Part shown: positions 42,508-51,665 of the stretch, piece by piece | Position numbering within the stretch: position 1 is the first letter of the stretch | How the letters are laid out: each line of letters begins with the position of its first letter | Source of the DNA: Flavobacteriaceae bacterium | GTDB taxonomy: Bacteria > Bacteroidota > Bacteroidia > Flavobacteriales > Flavobacteriaceae | NCBI GenBank assembly: GCA_023558315.1 | Contig: JAMJVX010000045.1 | Location: 45,001-106,733 of the forward strand | Length of the DNA: 61,733 nucleotides | Reading direction: 5' to 3' | Notes under the pieces: model-generated | Databases searched by the model: none | The model's input: the letters and a program-made list of their open reading frames with translations, nothing else | Told to the model about the DNA's origin: nothing | Position numbers and translations under genes: made by a program

Positions 42508-42511
42508 CTAT

Positions 42512-43498
42512 ATGAATCATCAAAACAGAACTTTTTTAGATAAGATATTTCTTATCCTAAAGGGGGTGGCAGTAGGAATTGCTAATATCATCCCTGGAGT
42601 TTCTGGAGGTATTATTGCCTTATTAGTTGGTTTTTATGAAGAGCTTATTTTTTCTATTCATCGTTTTAATACTAAAGCGTTAAAATTACTTCTTAATGGT
42701 AGGTTTAAAAAATTAAATCAATATATAAATGGTTCGTTTCTTTTATATATTCTTACAGGGATAACTATTGGCGTTTTTGCACTTGCATATTTATTAGAGT
42801 TTTTATTTGAATATTATGAAAAACATGTGTGGAGCTACTTTTTAGGTATTATTCTAGCCTCAGTTTTCTATATTTATAAAAAGGAAAAAGGATGGGTTTC
42901 AAAAAACCATCTCTTTATTTTAATAGGACTTATAATTGGATTAGGATTTAATTTTGTCTCTCCTGCCCAAGAAAATGCGAATCTTCTTTACATATACTTA
43001 TGTGGCATACTTAGTGTTTTAGGAATGTTGCTACCAGGGCTTTCTGGATCTTTTATTATAATAATTTTAGGTAATTATTCCTTGATTTTGGTAGATGCTT
43101 TAAATACATTGCCTGTGGTATTATATGATATTTTTAAATTAGATATGAGTTTTAGATACTCTCCTGAAAAAATGTTCTATCTAAAAATATTCCTTATCTA
43201 TATTTTAGGGTCTTTGAGTGGATTTGTTATATTTTCAAAAATATTAAATTATATTTTAAAGAAAAACAAAAAGAATACTATTGCTGTATTAATTGGATTT
43301 ATAGTTGGTACTTTGCCTTTAATTTGGCCATGGAGAAAAAGAGATACTAATACTGATACTCTTGTTAATTCATCATCGTCTTTACAATTTCCTGATATTG
43401 CTTTAATAGAAACTTGGTTTCTTTTTGGATTAATTGTTCTTGGAGCGCTTTGTGTTATAATATTAGAAACTTTGTTTCGTAAAAAAGTAAAATATTAA
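42512..43498 (+). CDS. DUF368 membrane protein (PopT-like), copy 2
   Basis: 328 residues, paralogous to the preceding gene, with IANIIPGVSGGIIALLVGF near the N-terminus and MLLPGLSGSFIIIILG in the second half. It starts 4 bp after copy 1. The two have clearly diverged, so the duplication is old; tandem copies are frequent in flavobacteria. Its stop codon overlaps that of the convergent outer-membrane protein gene (43495-43498). The aroE gene, which I recall following this pair in many relatives, is absent here. Confidence 0.92.
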   Translation: MNHQNRTFLDKIFLILKGVAVGIANIIPGVSGGIIALLVGFYEELIFSIHRFNTKALKLLLNGRFKKLNQYINGSFLLYILTGITIGVFALAYLLEFLFEYYEKHVWSYFLGIILASVFYIYKKEKGWVSKNHLFILIGLIIGLGFNFVSPAQENANLLYIYLCGILSVLGMLLPGLSGSFIIIILGNYSLILVDALNTLPVVLYDIFKLDMSFRYSPEKMFYLKIFLIYILGSLSGFVIFSKILNYILKKNKKNTIAVLIGFIVGTLPLIWPWRKRDTNTDTLVNSSSSLQFPDIALIETWFLFGLIVLGALCVIILETLFRKKVKY

Positions 43499-44085
43499 TA
43501 AAATCTGTATCCTAACTTAATCCCTGCGCCTAAACTTATAGATACTTCTTCTAATTCTTCACTATCATTTATAAAGTAACGAATCACATCCGCTGATACT
43601 TCAAATATAAATCTATCTATATTCCATTTCGCACTACTCCCAATTACAATTCCCGCATCAAACAAATTATCACTATTTGTGATTCTTTGCCCAGTTTTAA
43701 ATCCGATATGAAAATTAAATCCTTCCATGAAGAATTTATTATACGGCGTTAAAATATTTAGAGAAACAAAAGGATTAATTGACCAAATATCAGGGTATAA
43801 ATAATGGTATGTATCGTTAAATTTAAAGAATACATTTGCCCCATATCCGATGGTTTTATTTAATCTATATTCATATTCCAAAGCTAATGCAGGTGCAATA
43901 AATGAGGAGGTTACATCTAATTTAATTTCTTTAAAAGGGCGAAATTTATCATATCTACTATTAGATGTTTCAAACCATTTATTAACAGGTTTTTGTATTT
44001 TTACTTCATATTCTTCATTTTGAGAATAAATATTTGCTATAAAACCTATAAAAGTTAAAATAAAAAAAATTCTTTTTAATCTCAT
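43495..44085 (-). CDS. Predicted outer-membrane beta-barrel protein
   Basis: 196 residues with a signal peptide (MRLKRIFFILTFIGFIANIYSQ) and alternating hydrophobic/aromatic strands (APALALEYEYRLNKTIGYG, PFVSLNILTP, FNFHIGFKTG and the last strand GAGIKLGYRFY). A C-terminal aromatic residue after a final strand is typical of outer-membrane barrels. The size suggests about eight strands. No specific family recognised. It has its own promoter, directly abutting that of metG on the other strand. Confidence 0.65.
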   Translation of the reverse strand: MRLKRIFFILTFIGFIANIYSQNEEYEVKIQKPVNKWFETSNSRYDKFRPFKEIKLDVTSSFIAPALALEYEYRLNKTIGYGANVFFKFNDTYHYLYPDIWSINPFVSLNILTPYNKFFMEGFNFHIGFKTGQRITNSDNLFDAGIVIGSSAKWNIDRFIFEVSADVIRYFINDSEELEEVSISLGAGIKLGYRFY

Positions 44086-44099
44086 TTCAATATCAAAAT

Positions 44100-44107
44100 T
44101 ATCTTTG
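44100..44107 (+). promoter_or_regulatory. -7 promoter box of metG
   Basis: TATCTTTG followed by C fits TAnnTTTG, 46 bp before the metG ATG. It touches the opposing box at 44108-44115. Confidence 0.6.
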
Positions 44108-44115
44108 CAAATATA
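44108..44115 (-). promoter_or_regulatory. -7 promoter box of the outer-membrane protein gene
   Basis: On the minus strand TATATTTG followed by C fits TAnnTTTG, 22 bp before the ATG at 44085. Together with the metG box it forms the 16-bp block TATCTTTGCAAATATA. Confidence 0.6.
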
Positions 44116-44153
44116 CCCTATTATTAAAATAAATTAATTTAATTTTTAAAGAT

Positions 44154-45827
44154 ATGTCGAAGAGATATACAGTTACAGCAGCGCTCCCATATGCAAATGG
44201 AGCAATCCATATTGGACATTTAGCAGGAGTTTATATACCCGCAGATATATATGTTAGGTATTTACGTTTACAAAAAAAGGAAGTTATTTATATATGTGGT
44301 AGTGATGAGCATGGTGCTGCTATTTCTATTAAAGCCAAAAAAGAAAATAAAACTCCTAAACAAATTATAGATAAATATCATAAAATGATTAAAGAATCAT
44401 TAATAGAATTTGGTATCACATTTGATAATTATAGCAGAACATCTAAAGAGATTCATCGAGAAACTGCTCAAGAGTTTTTTATAGATTTATATAAAAAAAA
44501 CATTTTAGAAGAAAAAGAAACAGAGCAACTTTACGATGAAGAAGCAAATCAATTTTTAGCTGATAGATTTGTTATTGGTACATGTCCTTTTTGTGAAAAC
44601 GAAGAAGCCTATGGAGATCAATGCGAAAAATGTGGCAATACATTAAGTACTACAGATTTAAAAAACCCTAAATCAATAATATCTGGCAGTACTCCTGTTG
44701 TTAAAAAAACAAAACACTGGTTTTTACCTTTAAATAACTATCAAGATTTTATTGAAGATTGGATATTAAAAACTCATCAAAAAGATTGGAAACCTAATGT
44801 ATATGGTCAAGTAAAATCATGGTTAACTTTAAAATTAAAACCTAGAGCCGTCACAAGAGACTTAAATTGGGGGATAAAAGTACCCTTAGAAACAGCAAAA
44901 GGAAAAGTACTTTATGTTTGGTTTGATGCACCTATTGGATATATATCTGCCACGAAAGAATGGGCTCAAAAAAATAATGTAGATTGGAAACCCTTTTGGC
45001 AAGATGAAGAAACAACACTTGTACATTTTATAGGTAAAGATAATATTGTTTTTCACTGTATAATTTTTCCTTGTATTTTAAAAGCTAAAGGAAACTATAT
45101 TTTGCCAAAAAATGTCCCAGCTAATGAATTTTTGAATTTAGAAAACAAAAAATTATCTACCTCAAAAAACTGGGCGGTATGGCTACATGAATACTTGCAA
45201 GATTTCCCCAATCAACAAGATGTATTGCGCTATACTCTGATATCAAATGCTCCAGAAACAAAAGATAGTAATTTTACATGGGCAGATTTACAAGTAAAGA
45301 ATAATAATGAATTAGTAGCTATTTTAGGGAATTTTATAAATAGAGTTGTCGTATTGATACATAAATATTATAACGGCGAAGTGCCTTCAATTGGCAATCC
45401 TGATAAAATTGACACTGCCACAATGGAACATTCTAAAAATCTTATACGAAAAGTAGAAGACCAAATTGAATCCTTTCATTATAGAGGAGCGCTTCAAAGC
45501 GCAATGGATATCGCCCGATTAGGAAATAAATATTTAGCAGACCAGGAACCATGGAAATTGATTAAAACGACTCCCGAACGAGTATCTACTATTATGAATA
45601 CTTCCATTCAAATAGTGGCTAAGCTATCCATCGTTTTATCTCCTTTTTTACCTTTTACTGCAGAGAAAATTCAAACTATATTAAATATAAAAAGTTTAGA
45701 TTGGAAAACTGCTAAAGATACATTTTCAATCATTGAGGAAAAGCATCTAATAAATAAACCTACTTTGCTCTTCCAAAGAATTGAAGACGAAGTAATTCAA
45801 GAACAATTAGATAAATTAAAACAGTAA
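44154..45827 (+). CDS. metG: Methionyl-tRNA synthetase, short form
   Basis: Class I aminoacyl-tRNA synthetase. The HIGH motif HIGH is at residues 19-22. The zinc-knuckle cysteines are in CPFC and CEKC (about 144-160). The KMSKS-type motif is KLSTS (about 333), and the helical anticodon-binding domain follows. At 557 residues it ends shortly after the anticodon domain ([20 protein letters not shown]). Many Bacteroidota MetG proteins continue with a tRNA-binding OB-fold domain of roughly 110 residues, which is missing here, and nothing downstream encodes it. Confidence 0.96.
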   Translation: MSKRYTVTAALPYANGAIHIGHLAGVYIPADIYVRYLRLQKKEVIYICGSDEHGAAISIKAKKENKTPKQIIDKYHKMIKESLIEFGITFDNYSRTSKEIHRETAQEFFIDLYKKNILEEKETEQLYDEEANQFLADRFVIGTCPFCENEEAYGDQCEKCGNTLSTTDLKNPKSIISGSTPVVKKTKHWFLPLNNYQDFIEDWILKTHQKDWKPNVYGQVKSWLTLKLKPRAVTRDLNWGIKVPLETAKGKVLYVWFDAPIGYISATKEWAQKNNVDWKPFWQDEETTLVHFIGKDNIVFHCIIFPCILKAKGNYILPKNVPANEFLNLENKKLSTSKNWAVWLHEYLQDFPNQQDVLRYTLISNAPETKDSNFTWADLQVKNNNELVAILGNFINRVVVLIHKYYNGEVPSIGNPDKIDTATMEHSKNLIRKVEDQIESFHYRGALQSAMDIARLGNKYLADQEPWKLIKTTPERVSTIMNTSIQIVAKLSIVLSPFLPFTAEKIQTILNIKSLDWKTAKDTFSIIEEKHLINKPTLLFQRIEDEVIQEQLDKLKQ

Positions 45828-45885
45828 CCTTGTTTAATCCTAAACTATTTTTGAATTGAAAAAGTGTTTTTTTAATGAAAAACTC

Positions 45886-45893
45886 TATATTTG
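45886..45893 (+). promoter_or_regulatory. -7 promoter box of the GH13 gene
   Basis: TATATTTG fits TAnnTTTG and lies 22 bp before the ATG at 45916. Confidence 0.55.
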
Positions 45894-45915
45894 GCAACTT
45901 TAAAAAATTATACTT

Positions 45916-47277
45916 ATGAAATATATTTATTTATTACTTATCAGCATTTTTGTTATTCAAAATGCAGATTCACAAAACAAAAATAGTGTTATAACAGATA
46001 AAGATATAGCCAAAGGTGTTTTGTACGAAGCAAATATCCGCCAGTATTCTACGGAAGGGACTTTTGCAGCATTTACTAAGGATTTACCAAAAATAAAAGA
46101 ATTAGGAGTTAATATTATTTGGCTAATGCCTATTAATCCAATTTCTACTACAAAAAGTAAAGGTCCTTTAGGAAGTTATTATGCAGTGTCAGATTACAAA
46201 AAAGTTAATCCTGAGTATGGAACTTTAGCTGATTTGAAAGACTTAGTCAATCAAGCTCATGAATTAGGAATGTATGTTATTTTAGATTGGGTGCCAGGTC
46301 ATACAGGCTGGGATCATATCTGGCTTAAAGAAAATTCTGATTTTTATTTAAAAAATGACAAAGGAGAAGTTATTGACCCTATTGACCCTAAAACTGGAGA
46401 ATCGTTTGGATGGACTGATGTTGCTGATTTAAACTATGAAAATATGAAAATGAGAAAGGAAATGAGGGAGTCTCTATTATACTGGGTTGAAGAAGCAAAT
46501 ATTGATGGTTTTAGAATTGACCAAGCCTATGCTGTACCCATTGAGTTTTATAAAAAAACTTTTAAAGAAATAAAGAAAATAAAACCTGTGTTTCTTTTAG
46601 CGGAGACTGATGCGTATCATCCAGGGGGTTTTGAATTATTAGATTTATTTGATGCTTCCTATGACTGGAAAGGACATCACCTAACTAAAGCTATTGCTAG
46701 AGGTGAAAATAACACGATGGATTGGGACAAGCATATAGATACTTTATTTTTAAAATATAAACCCAAAAATTTAATTATTAATTTTAGTACAAACCACGAT
46801 GAGAACTCATGGAGTGGAACGATAGAAGAAAGTTTTGGAAAAGCGGGTCATGCAATGATTGCACTTAACTATTTATCACCAGGAATGCCTCTTATATATA
46901 GTGGGCAAGAATATGATTTGAATAAGCGCCTGCTCTTTTTTGAAAAAGATAGTTTTCCTAAAACGAAAGGAGAGACCTATAAATTACTTAAAAAATTAGG
47001 GGCATTAAAAGCAAAACATTCCGCTTTAGATATTGGAGAAGGTATAGGTGACTATACTCGCTTTAACTCTTCAAGGAATGATCAAGTATTGGCTTTTCAA
47101 AGAACAAAAGGTAAAGATACTGTTATTTATATCGCTAACTTATCTAAGGAACACGTTGGTTTTACCATGCCTATAAATGGGGTATATAAAAGATTTATAG
47201 ATGGGAAAAAGAAAATTCTTTCTGAGAGTTACGAATACAGAATGAAGCCTTGGGAATTTTGGATTTTAACTCCATAA
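45916..47277 (+). CDS. Secreted GH13 alpha-amylase family glycosidase
   Basis: 453 residues with a signal peptide (about residues 1-19, ending NADSQ), so probably periplasmic or outer-membrane associated. The (beta/alpha)8 barrel motifs are present: region I DWVPGHT (D124, H129), region II GFRIDQAYAV with the nucleophile D202, region III LLAETD with the acid/base E230, and region IV STNHDENSW with D295. The C-terminal all-beta domain is short. It acts on alpha-glucans or oligosaccharides, but the exact specificity is unknown. No susC/susD genes are nearby. The gene stands alone between its own promoter and a strong terminator. Confidence 0.92.
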   Translation: MKYIYLLLISIFVIQNADSQNKNSVITDKDIAKGVLYEANIRQYSTEGTFAAFTKDLPKIKELGVNIIWLMPINPISTTKSKGPLGSYYAVSDYKKVNPEYGTLADLKDLVNQAHELGMYVILDWVPGHTGWDHIWLKENSDFYLKNDKGEVIDPIDPKTGESFGWTDVADLNYENMKMRKEMRESLLYWVEEANIDGFRIDQAYAVPIEFYKKTFKEIKKIKPVFLLAETDAYHPGGFELLDLFDASYDWKGHHLTKAIARGENNTMDWDKHIDTLFLKYKPKNLIINFSTNHDENSWSGTIEESFGKAGHAMIALNYLSPGMPLIYSGQEYDLNKRLLFFEKDSFPKTKGETYKLLKKLGALKAKHSALDIGEGIGDYTRFNSSRNDQVLAFQRTKGKDTVIYIANLSKEHVGFTMPINGVYKRFIDGKKKILSESYEYRMKPWEFWILTP

Positions 47278-47296
47278 CTACAAGAATTTAAATTAC

Positions 47297-47329
47297 AAAA
47301 AAAGGGTATAATTTTTATACCCTTTTTTT
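47297..47329. terminator. Bidirectional intrinsic terminator
   Basis: A perfect 15-bp inverted repeat (AAAAAAAGGGTATAA and its complement) flanks a 3-base loop. The arms start and end in runs of seven A or T, so it can terminate both the GH13 gene and the convergent membrane-protein gene. Confidence 0.85.
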
Positions 47330-47348
47330 AATTAGAAAATTTTGGTTG

Positions 47349-47765
47349 TTACTTTTTTTTAGTAGTTGCTTTAAATATTAATCCTATTACTGCTCCTATA
47401 ATTCCATAAAATAGAACAGAATAAATACTATCTACTATTAATGCTGTACAATCAATAAGATTCATTGTGCCATACATCATAAACCCAACTCCAACGTAAA
47501 ATAGTCCTATTAACACTCCAAATTTAAATCCGCTTTTCAAACTATACTTATCACGAGCAAAACACTTATAAATAACAGAAAGAAAAAACGCTTGAAATAA
47601 AGACGAAAAAGTAATAAACCCCATATTCATAGGGTCTCTTCCCGCTTCAATAACGGCATGTGAAGCAAAAAAATCTGCTGCAAGTAGCCCGTAAAATAAA
47701 AACCCCAATATAAAATGGGTCAAGAAACCACCTAAGGTGCCTAATAAAATTGATTTTTTAAACAT
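47349..47765 (-). CDS. Small four-helix membrane protein, unknown function
   Basis: 138 residues with four hydrophobic segments (about residues 7-30, 50-68, 80-103 and 112-132) and a basic C-terminus (TTKKK). The first helix, LGGFLTHFILGFLFYGLL, resembles a family of small membrane proteins common in flavobacteria, but I cannot name a characterised member. No catalytic motif is evident. It converges on the GH13 gene across the 15-bp hairpin terminator. Confidence 0.7.
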   Translation of the reverse strand: MFKKSILLGTLGGFLTHFILGFLFYGLLAADFFASHAVIEAGRDPMNMGFITFSSLFQAFFLSVIYKCFARDKYSLKSGFKFGVLIGLFYVGVGFMMYGTMNLIDCTALIVDSIYSVLFYGIIGAVIGLIFKATTKKK

Positions 47766-47849
47766 AATTATATTTTTTAAGTTAAACGATAATTTTAAAG
47801 AGCTAAAAGTATAACTATTTTACTAAAATAATAAGTTTAATTTATTTTT

Positions 47850-48464
47850 TTAAATTGTATACCCACAATAGAAGTTTTCAAAAGGAATAAATTTTATCTG
47901 ATGTTTGCATAATTTTCCCCTTTTTTCAACACTTACATTTATAATTTTATCCTCTAATTTAAAAGGCATTACTTTTATCTGATTTTTAAAACTTAAAGAA
48001 GTTTGATAAATTTTAAATACTGCTTCTTTTGCCACCCAAATTTTAGTAAGCATCTTTTGATAATCTAATTCTTTATTAATAAAAGACACCTCTGTTGGAT
48101 GAACAAACTTATCTGCAATATCTATAATTTTAGACCTCACTTTTTCAATGTCAATCGCAAAGGGTTTTTTCCCAATAATAACTCCTACATAGTTGAAAGA
48201 ATGAGAAATTGAAATATAAATTCCATCTACAGGTAGAATAGCTCCATATTCATTGTGGGTAATATTAGTAATCCTTAAATCATAAAGTAATTTTCTTGCA
48301 CTTAAATATTGCAATCTTTTCTGTGGATTTTTTATTCTAGAAAGTGAATTAATATATTGCCTATTAGAAGCAAGTGTATTTAAAAAAAATTCTTCGTTTT
48401 CTTGAATATCCCAAATACATAAAACTTGAGAATTGGTTAATTTTAATTTTTTAAATAAAGGCAT
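47850..48464 (-). CDS. 4'-phosphopantetheinyl transferase superfamily protein
   Basis: 204 residues of the Sfp-like type. These enzymes move the phosphopantetheine arm of CoA onto carrier proteins. The family motifs are in order: ISISHS (about 84-89), FAIDIEKV with the magnesium-binding D105 and E107, and WVAKEAVFK (143-151), where the glutamate and lysine are catalytic. It is divergent from ahcY, an arrangement common in flavobacteria. Because it is of the Sfp type it could act on fatty-acid ACP or on a secondary carrier; no polyketide or peptide synthetase is in the window. Confidence 0.9.
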   Translation of the reverse strand: MPLFKKLKLTNSQVLCIWDIQENEEFFLNTLASNRQYINSLSRIKNPQKRLQYLSARKLLYDLRITNITHNEYGAILPVDGIYISISHSFNYVGVIIGKKPFAIDIEKVRSKIIDIADKFVHPTEVSFINKELDYQKMLTKIWVAKEAVFKIYQTSLSFKNQIKVMPFKLEDKIINVSVEKRGKLCKHQIKFIPFENFYCGYTI

Positions 48465-48482
48465 AAAACCATAGTAAATTTA

Positions 48483-48490
48483 TATTTTTG
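48483..48490 (+). promoter_or_regulatory. -7 promoter box of ahcY
   Basis: TATTTTTG followed by C fits TAnnTTTG. It lies 21 bp before the ATG at 48512 and rules out the earlier in-frame ATG at 48488, which falls inside the box. Confidence 0.6.
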
Positions 48491-48511
48491 CAAAAAAATT
48501 TAATACAAAAA

Positions 48512-49828
48512 ATGGATAACAAAAATATAAAAATAGAATCATATAAAGTAAAAGATATTTCATTAGCAGACTGGGGAAGAAAGGAAATTGAGTTAGCCGA
48601 AAAAGAAATGCCTGGACTTATGTCATTAAGAAAAGAATACGCTAATGAAAAGCCGCTAAAAGGAGCAAGGATTGCAGGGTGTTTGCATATGACCATACAA
48701 ACTGCCGTTTTAATAGAAACACTTATAGAATTAGGTGCGTCGGTGAGATGGAGTTCTTGCAATATTTTTTCCACTCAAGACCATGCTGCTGCTGCTATGG
48801 CTGCTGTGGGAATTCCAGTTTTTGCATGGAAAGGAATGGATGAAGAGGAATTTGACTGGTGTATTGAACAAACTTTATTCTTTGAGGATAATCAACCTCT
48901 TAACATGATTTTAGATGATGGAGGCGATTTGACTAATATGGTGTTTGATGACTATCCTGAGCTTGTAAAAAATATAAAAGGATTATCGGAAGAGACTACT
49001 ACAGGTGTACTTCGACTTTATGAAAGAGTAAAAAATGGAACGCTTCCTATGCCCGCTTTTAATGTGAATGATTCTGTAACTAAGTCTAAGTTTGACAATA
49101 AATATGGATGTAAAGAAAGTGCTGTGGATGCAGTGAGGAGGGCTACAGACATTATGTTAGCTGGAAAAAGAGTTGTAGTTGCTGGATATGGAGATGTTGG
49201 GAAAGGTACTGCCGCTTCCTTTAGAGGCGCAGGTGCTATTGTCACTATCAGTGAAATAGATCCTATTTGTGCTTTACAAGCAGCGATGGATGGCTATGAA
49301 GTAAAGAAAATAAAATCTGTTATTGCAAATACAGATATAGTAATTACGGCAACAGGAAATAAAGATATTATTACTAAAGAGCTTTTCTTAAGTATGAAAG
49401 ATAATACCATCGTTTGTAATATTGGACATTTTGACAATGAGATAGACATGGCTTGGTTAAATAAAACTTATGGAGAAACAAAAGTTGAAATCAAACCTCA
49501 AGTTGATAAATATACATTAGAAAATGAAAAAAGCATTCTCGTTTTAGCTGAAGGAAGATTAGTTAATTTAGGTTGTGCTACTGGGCATCCAAGCTTTGTC
49601 ATGAGTAATTCTTTTACTAATCAAGTGCTTGCTCAAATTGAACTTTGGAAAAATGGAGAAAATTATAACAATGAAGTTTATACCTTGCCAAAAAACCTAG
49701 ATGAAAAAGTTGCAAAACTACATTTAAATAGCATAGGAGTTGAACTGGAAACTCTCACAGAAGAACAAGCAAAGTATATAGGAATATCTAAAGATGGGCC
49801 ATTTAAGCCTGAATATTATAGATACTAA
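48512..49828 (+). CDS. ahcY: Adenosylhomocysteinase
   Basis: Hydrolyses S-adenosylhomocysteine to homocysteine and adenosine, keeping methylation reactions running. It has 438 residues from the ATG at 48512, chosen because the earlier ATG at 48488 lies in the promoter box. Signatures: [20 protein letters not shown], the NAD-binding [10 protein letters not shown] (about residues 227-236 of this start) and [14 protein letters not shown]. The C-terminal KPEYYRY is the usual ending that reaches the neighbouring subunit in the tetramer. Confidence 0.97.
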   Translation: MDNKNIKIESYKVKDISLADWGRKEIELAEKEMPGLMSLRKEYANEKPLKGARIAGCLHMTIQTAVLIETLIELGASVRWSSCNIFSTQDHAAAAMAAVGIPVFAWKGMDEEEFDWCIEQTLFFEDNQPLNMILDDGGDLTNMVFDDYPELVKNIKGLSEETTTGVLRLYERVKNGTLPMPAFNVNDSVTKSKFDNKYGCKESAVDAVRRATDIMLAGKRVVVAGYGDVGKGTAASFRGAGAIVTISEIDPICALQAAMDGYEVKKIKSVIANTDIVITATGNKDIITKELFLSMKDNTIVCNIGHFDNEIDMAWLNKTYGETKVEIKPQVDKYTLENEKSILVLAEGRLVNLGCATGHPSFVMSNSFTNQVLAQIELWKNGENYNNEVYTLPKNLDEKVAKLHLNSIGVELETLTEEQAKYIGISKDGPFKPEYYRY

Positions 49829-49986
49829 CACGTCTTTTTTCTAGATTAATTTTATCATTCTATAGTATTTCAATAAAAAAACAACAATTATGAACAAATT
49901 TAACAATTAAATGATTGTAATGTTTTTATAAACCCTCCTACCTGATTTTTCTTTATTTGGCTATTAATAAATAACCTCGCAAGTTA
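49829..49986. other. Intergenic region between convergent genes
   Basis: 158 bp between ahcY and the GT-C-like gene. It is one of the longest noncoding stretches in the window. I see no hairpin terminator, tRNA or plausible small gene; the longest ATG frame found by eye has six codons. Confidence 0.6.
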
Positions 49987-51663
49987 TTATTCTTTCTTTA
50001 AAATTTGAAAATTTCTAATTTGTTTTACTAATTTATAATTCGAAATATTTTGTTTTGTATTATCTAAAACAATAAAATCGGAATTTGGATATTTTTTTAA
50101 ATATGTTGAAATTTCGTATTTTTTATTATAAAAATAAACGTTTGCCTGCTTCTTTTTATCGTTATTTTTATAGTAAAATAAAAAAAAATTATAATTTGGA
50201 TAAGATTTTGGATATAACACATTTTTTGCATTTTTTTTTAATAAAAAATTGACAACTTGATAATGTTTAGATTTTTCAAAATCATTATTTGTGAGTTTTT
50301 TAAAATTTAAAAAATAAAATACAATAATAAATAAATAAAAAATCTTACTATTTGCTTTTATTTTAGAAAGCAATAGTCCAATCAAATAAAGAATAGGCAC
50401 AATTAAATAAAGAAATGTTCTAGGAAATGGTATTGCTTTTTGCAAAATTAATAGCAATGGGCAAATTAAAATAACATATGTGGAAAGATATATCGAATTA
50501 ACATGTTGTTTATTCTTTATAAAGAAGAGTAATGCAATGCAAATACCTACTAATAAAATTAAAAAAAATATTAAATTTATATTAAAATATTGTTCAGTAA
50601 AATTTGAAAATAATTTCCAAATATCCTGAAAAAAAAAATTATTTAAAACACGGGGAATAAAAAATTTATTTTCTTTTATATTATCTATGCCATGATTTAA
50701 AAGAGTAGGAATAAAGGCACTAAACACTAAAATTCCATTAATAAAATTAAAGAGTATAAAAACTTTTAATTTGTTATAATATCTATATTTTACCAGAATA
50801 AAAAACATAAATGTAGTAAAAGCAAAATAGGGATAAATAAATGAAGGCATTGTATAAAATCCTATAAGCATTCCTAAAGAAAATAATAATAAATATTTTA
50901 TAAAATCTCTTTTACTTATATTTTCACATATCATTTTTATTGTACAATAGAAACAGATAATACATGCTAATAAAATTATATTATACCCTCTTGCTGCAAC
51001 ATAATACTTTACTATCCCTGGATTAAAAACAAAAAGTATTAGTAAAATCAAAGCCGTCTTAGTGTTTATAAGTTTTGAGAGACAAATAAATAAAAGGATA
51101 AAATTAATACATGTTATTAGCCCTGGAAAAACTCTAATATTTATTAATGTTGAAAAAGGAAAAATATTCTTTCCTATATTCATTAGAATACTATTTAATA
51201 AATGATTGTTAGGTAGTGGAACTATATAATTTAATAAAGCATGTAAACTAGGCTCATAATATAATGATGTAAAAGCTTCATCATAACCAACTCGTGTAAA
51301 CATACGAGTGTAAACTGAAAAAATAGCAATCCCCATAATACAAATAAAAGCAATGGTATACGGCTTCTCTACTTTTTTAATATTTTTTATACTATTCTTA
51401 ATCCTTCTAATAAAATTAAAATGATAATATTTATTTTTCTTTGAAAAATAAAAAATAATAAAACCTATGAGTATTATAGATAATGAAATGACATATATAA
51501 GTTCATAATTATGGGCATTTATTACATTTTTTAGCTGTCTTTGTATATGTCCATTAAACTGAGTTAAAAATTTATTATTTATTTGTAAAAAGAAAAAAAA
51601 ATTAATAGAATAAATTCCAAATCCAATAATTAAAAACCCTAAAGATTGTATAATTTTATTCAC
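49987..51663 (-). CDS. GT-C-like integral membrane glycosyltransferase, candidate 1
   Basis: 558 residues with about twelve hydrophobic segments. After the first loops a GYDEAF motif (D128, E129) stands where GT-C enzymes (GT39/GT83 type) carry acidic catalytic residues. It is followed by PNNHLLNSIL (about 151-160), which also recalls that group. A soluble C-terminal segment of about 70 residues ends the protein. Such enzymes use polyprenyl-phosphate sugars and act at the outer face of the inner membrane. It starts 2 bp after the secreted amidohydrolase. It is extremely AT-rich, even for this genome. The assignment rests on topology and motif only. Confidence 0.65.
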   Translation of the reverse strand: MNKIIQSLGFLIIGFGIYSINFFFFLQINNKFLTQFNGHIQRQLKNVINAHNYELIYVISLSIILIGFIIFYFSKKNKYYHFNFIRRIKNSIKNIKKVEKPYTIAFICIMGIAIFSVYTRMFTRVGYDEAFTSLYYEPSLHALLNYIVPLPNNHLLNSILMNIGKNIFPFSTLINIRVFPGLITCINFILLFICLSKLINTKTALILLILFVFNPGIVKYYVAARGYNIILLACIICFYCTIKMICENISKRDFIKYLLLFSLGMLIGFYTMPSFIYPYFAFTTFMFFILVKYRYYNKLKVFILFNFINGILVFSAFIPTLLNHGIDNIKENKFFIPRVLNNFFFQDIWKLFSNFTEQYFNINLIFFLILLVGICIALLFFIKNKQHVNSIYLSTYVILICPLLLILQKAIPFPRTFLYLIVPILYLIGLLLSKIKANSKIFYLFIIVFYFLNFKKLTNNDFEKSKHYQVVNFLLKKNAKNVLYPKSYPNYNFFLFYYKNNDKKKQANVYFYNKKYEISTYLKKYPNSDFIVLDNTKQNISNYKLVKQIRNFQILKKE

Positions 51664-51665
51664 AA

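Noticed and set aside
48464-48512. A second pair of opposing promoters between the PPTase gene and ahcY
   Set aside because: The ahcY box TATTTTTG is convincing, but the opposite strand reads only TTTTTTTG after the shared centre, without the TA of the consensus.
49829-49986. Small ORF beginning ATGAACAAATTTAACAATTAA
   Set aside because: It has six codons, no recognisable product and no promoter, so chance is the simplest explanation.
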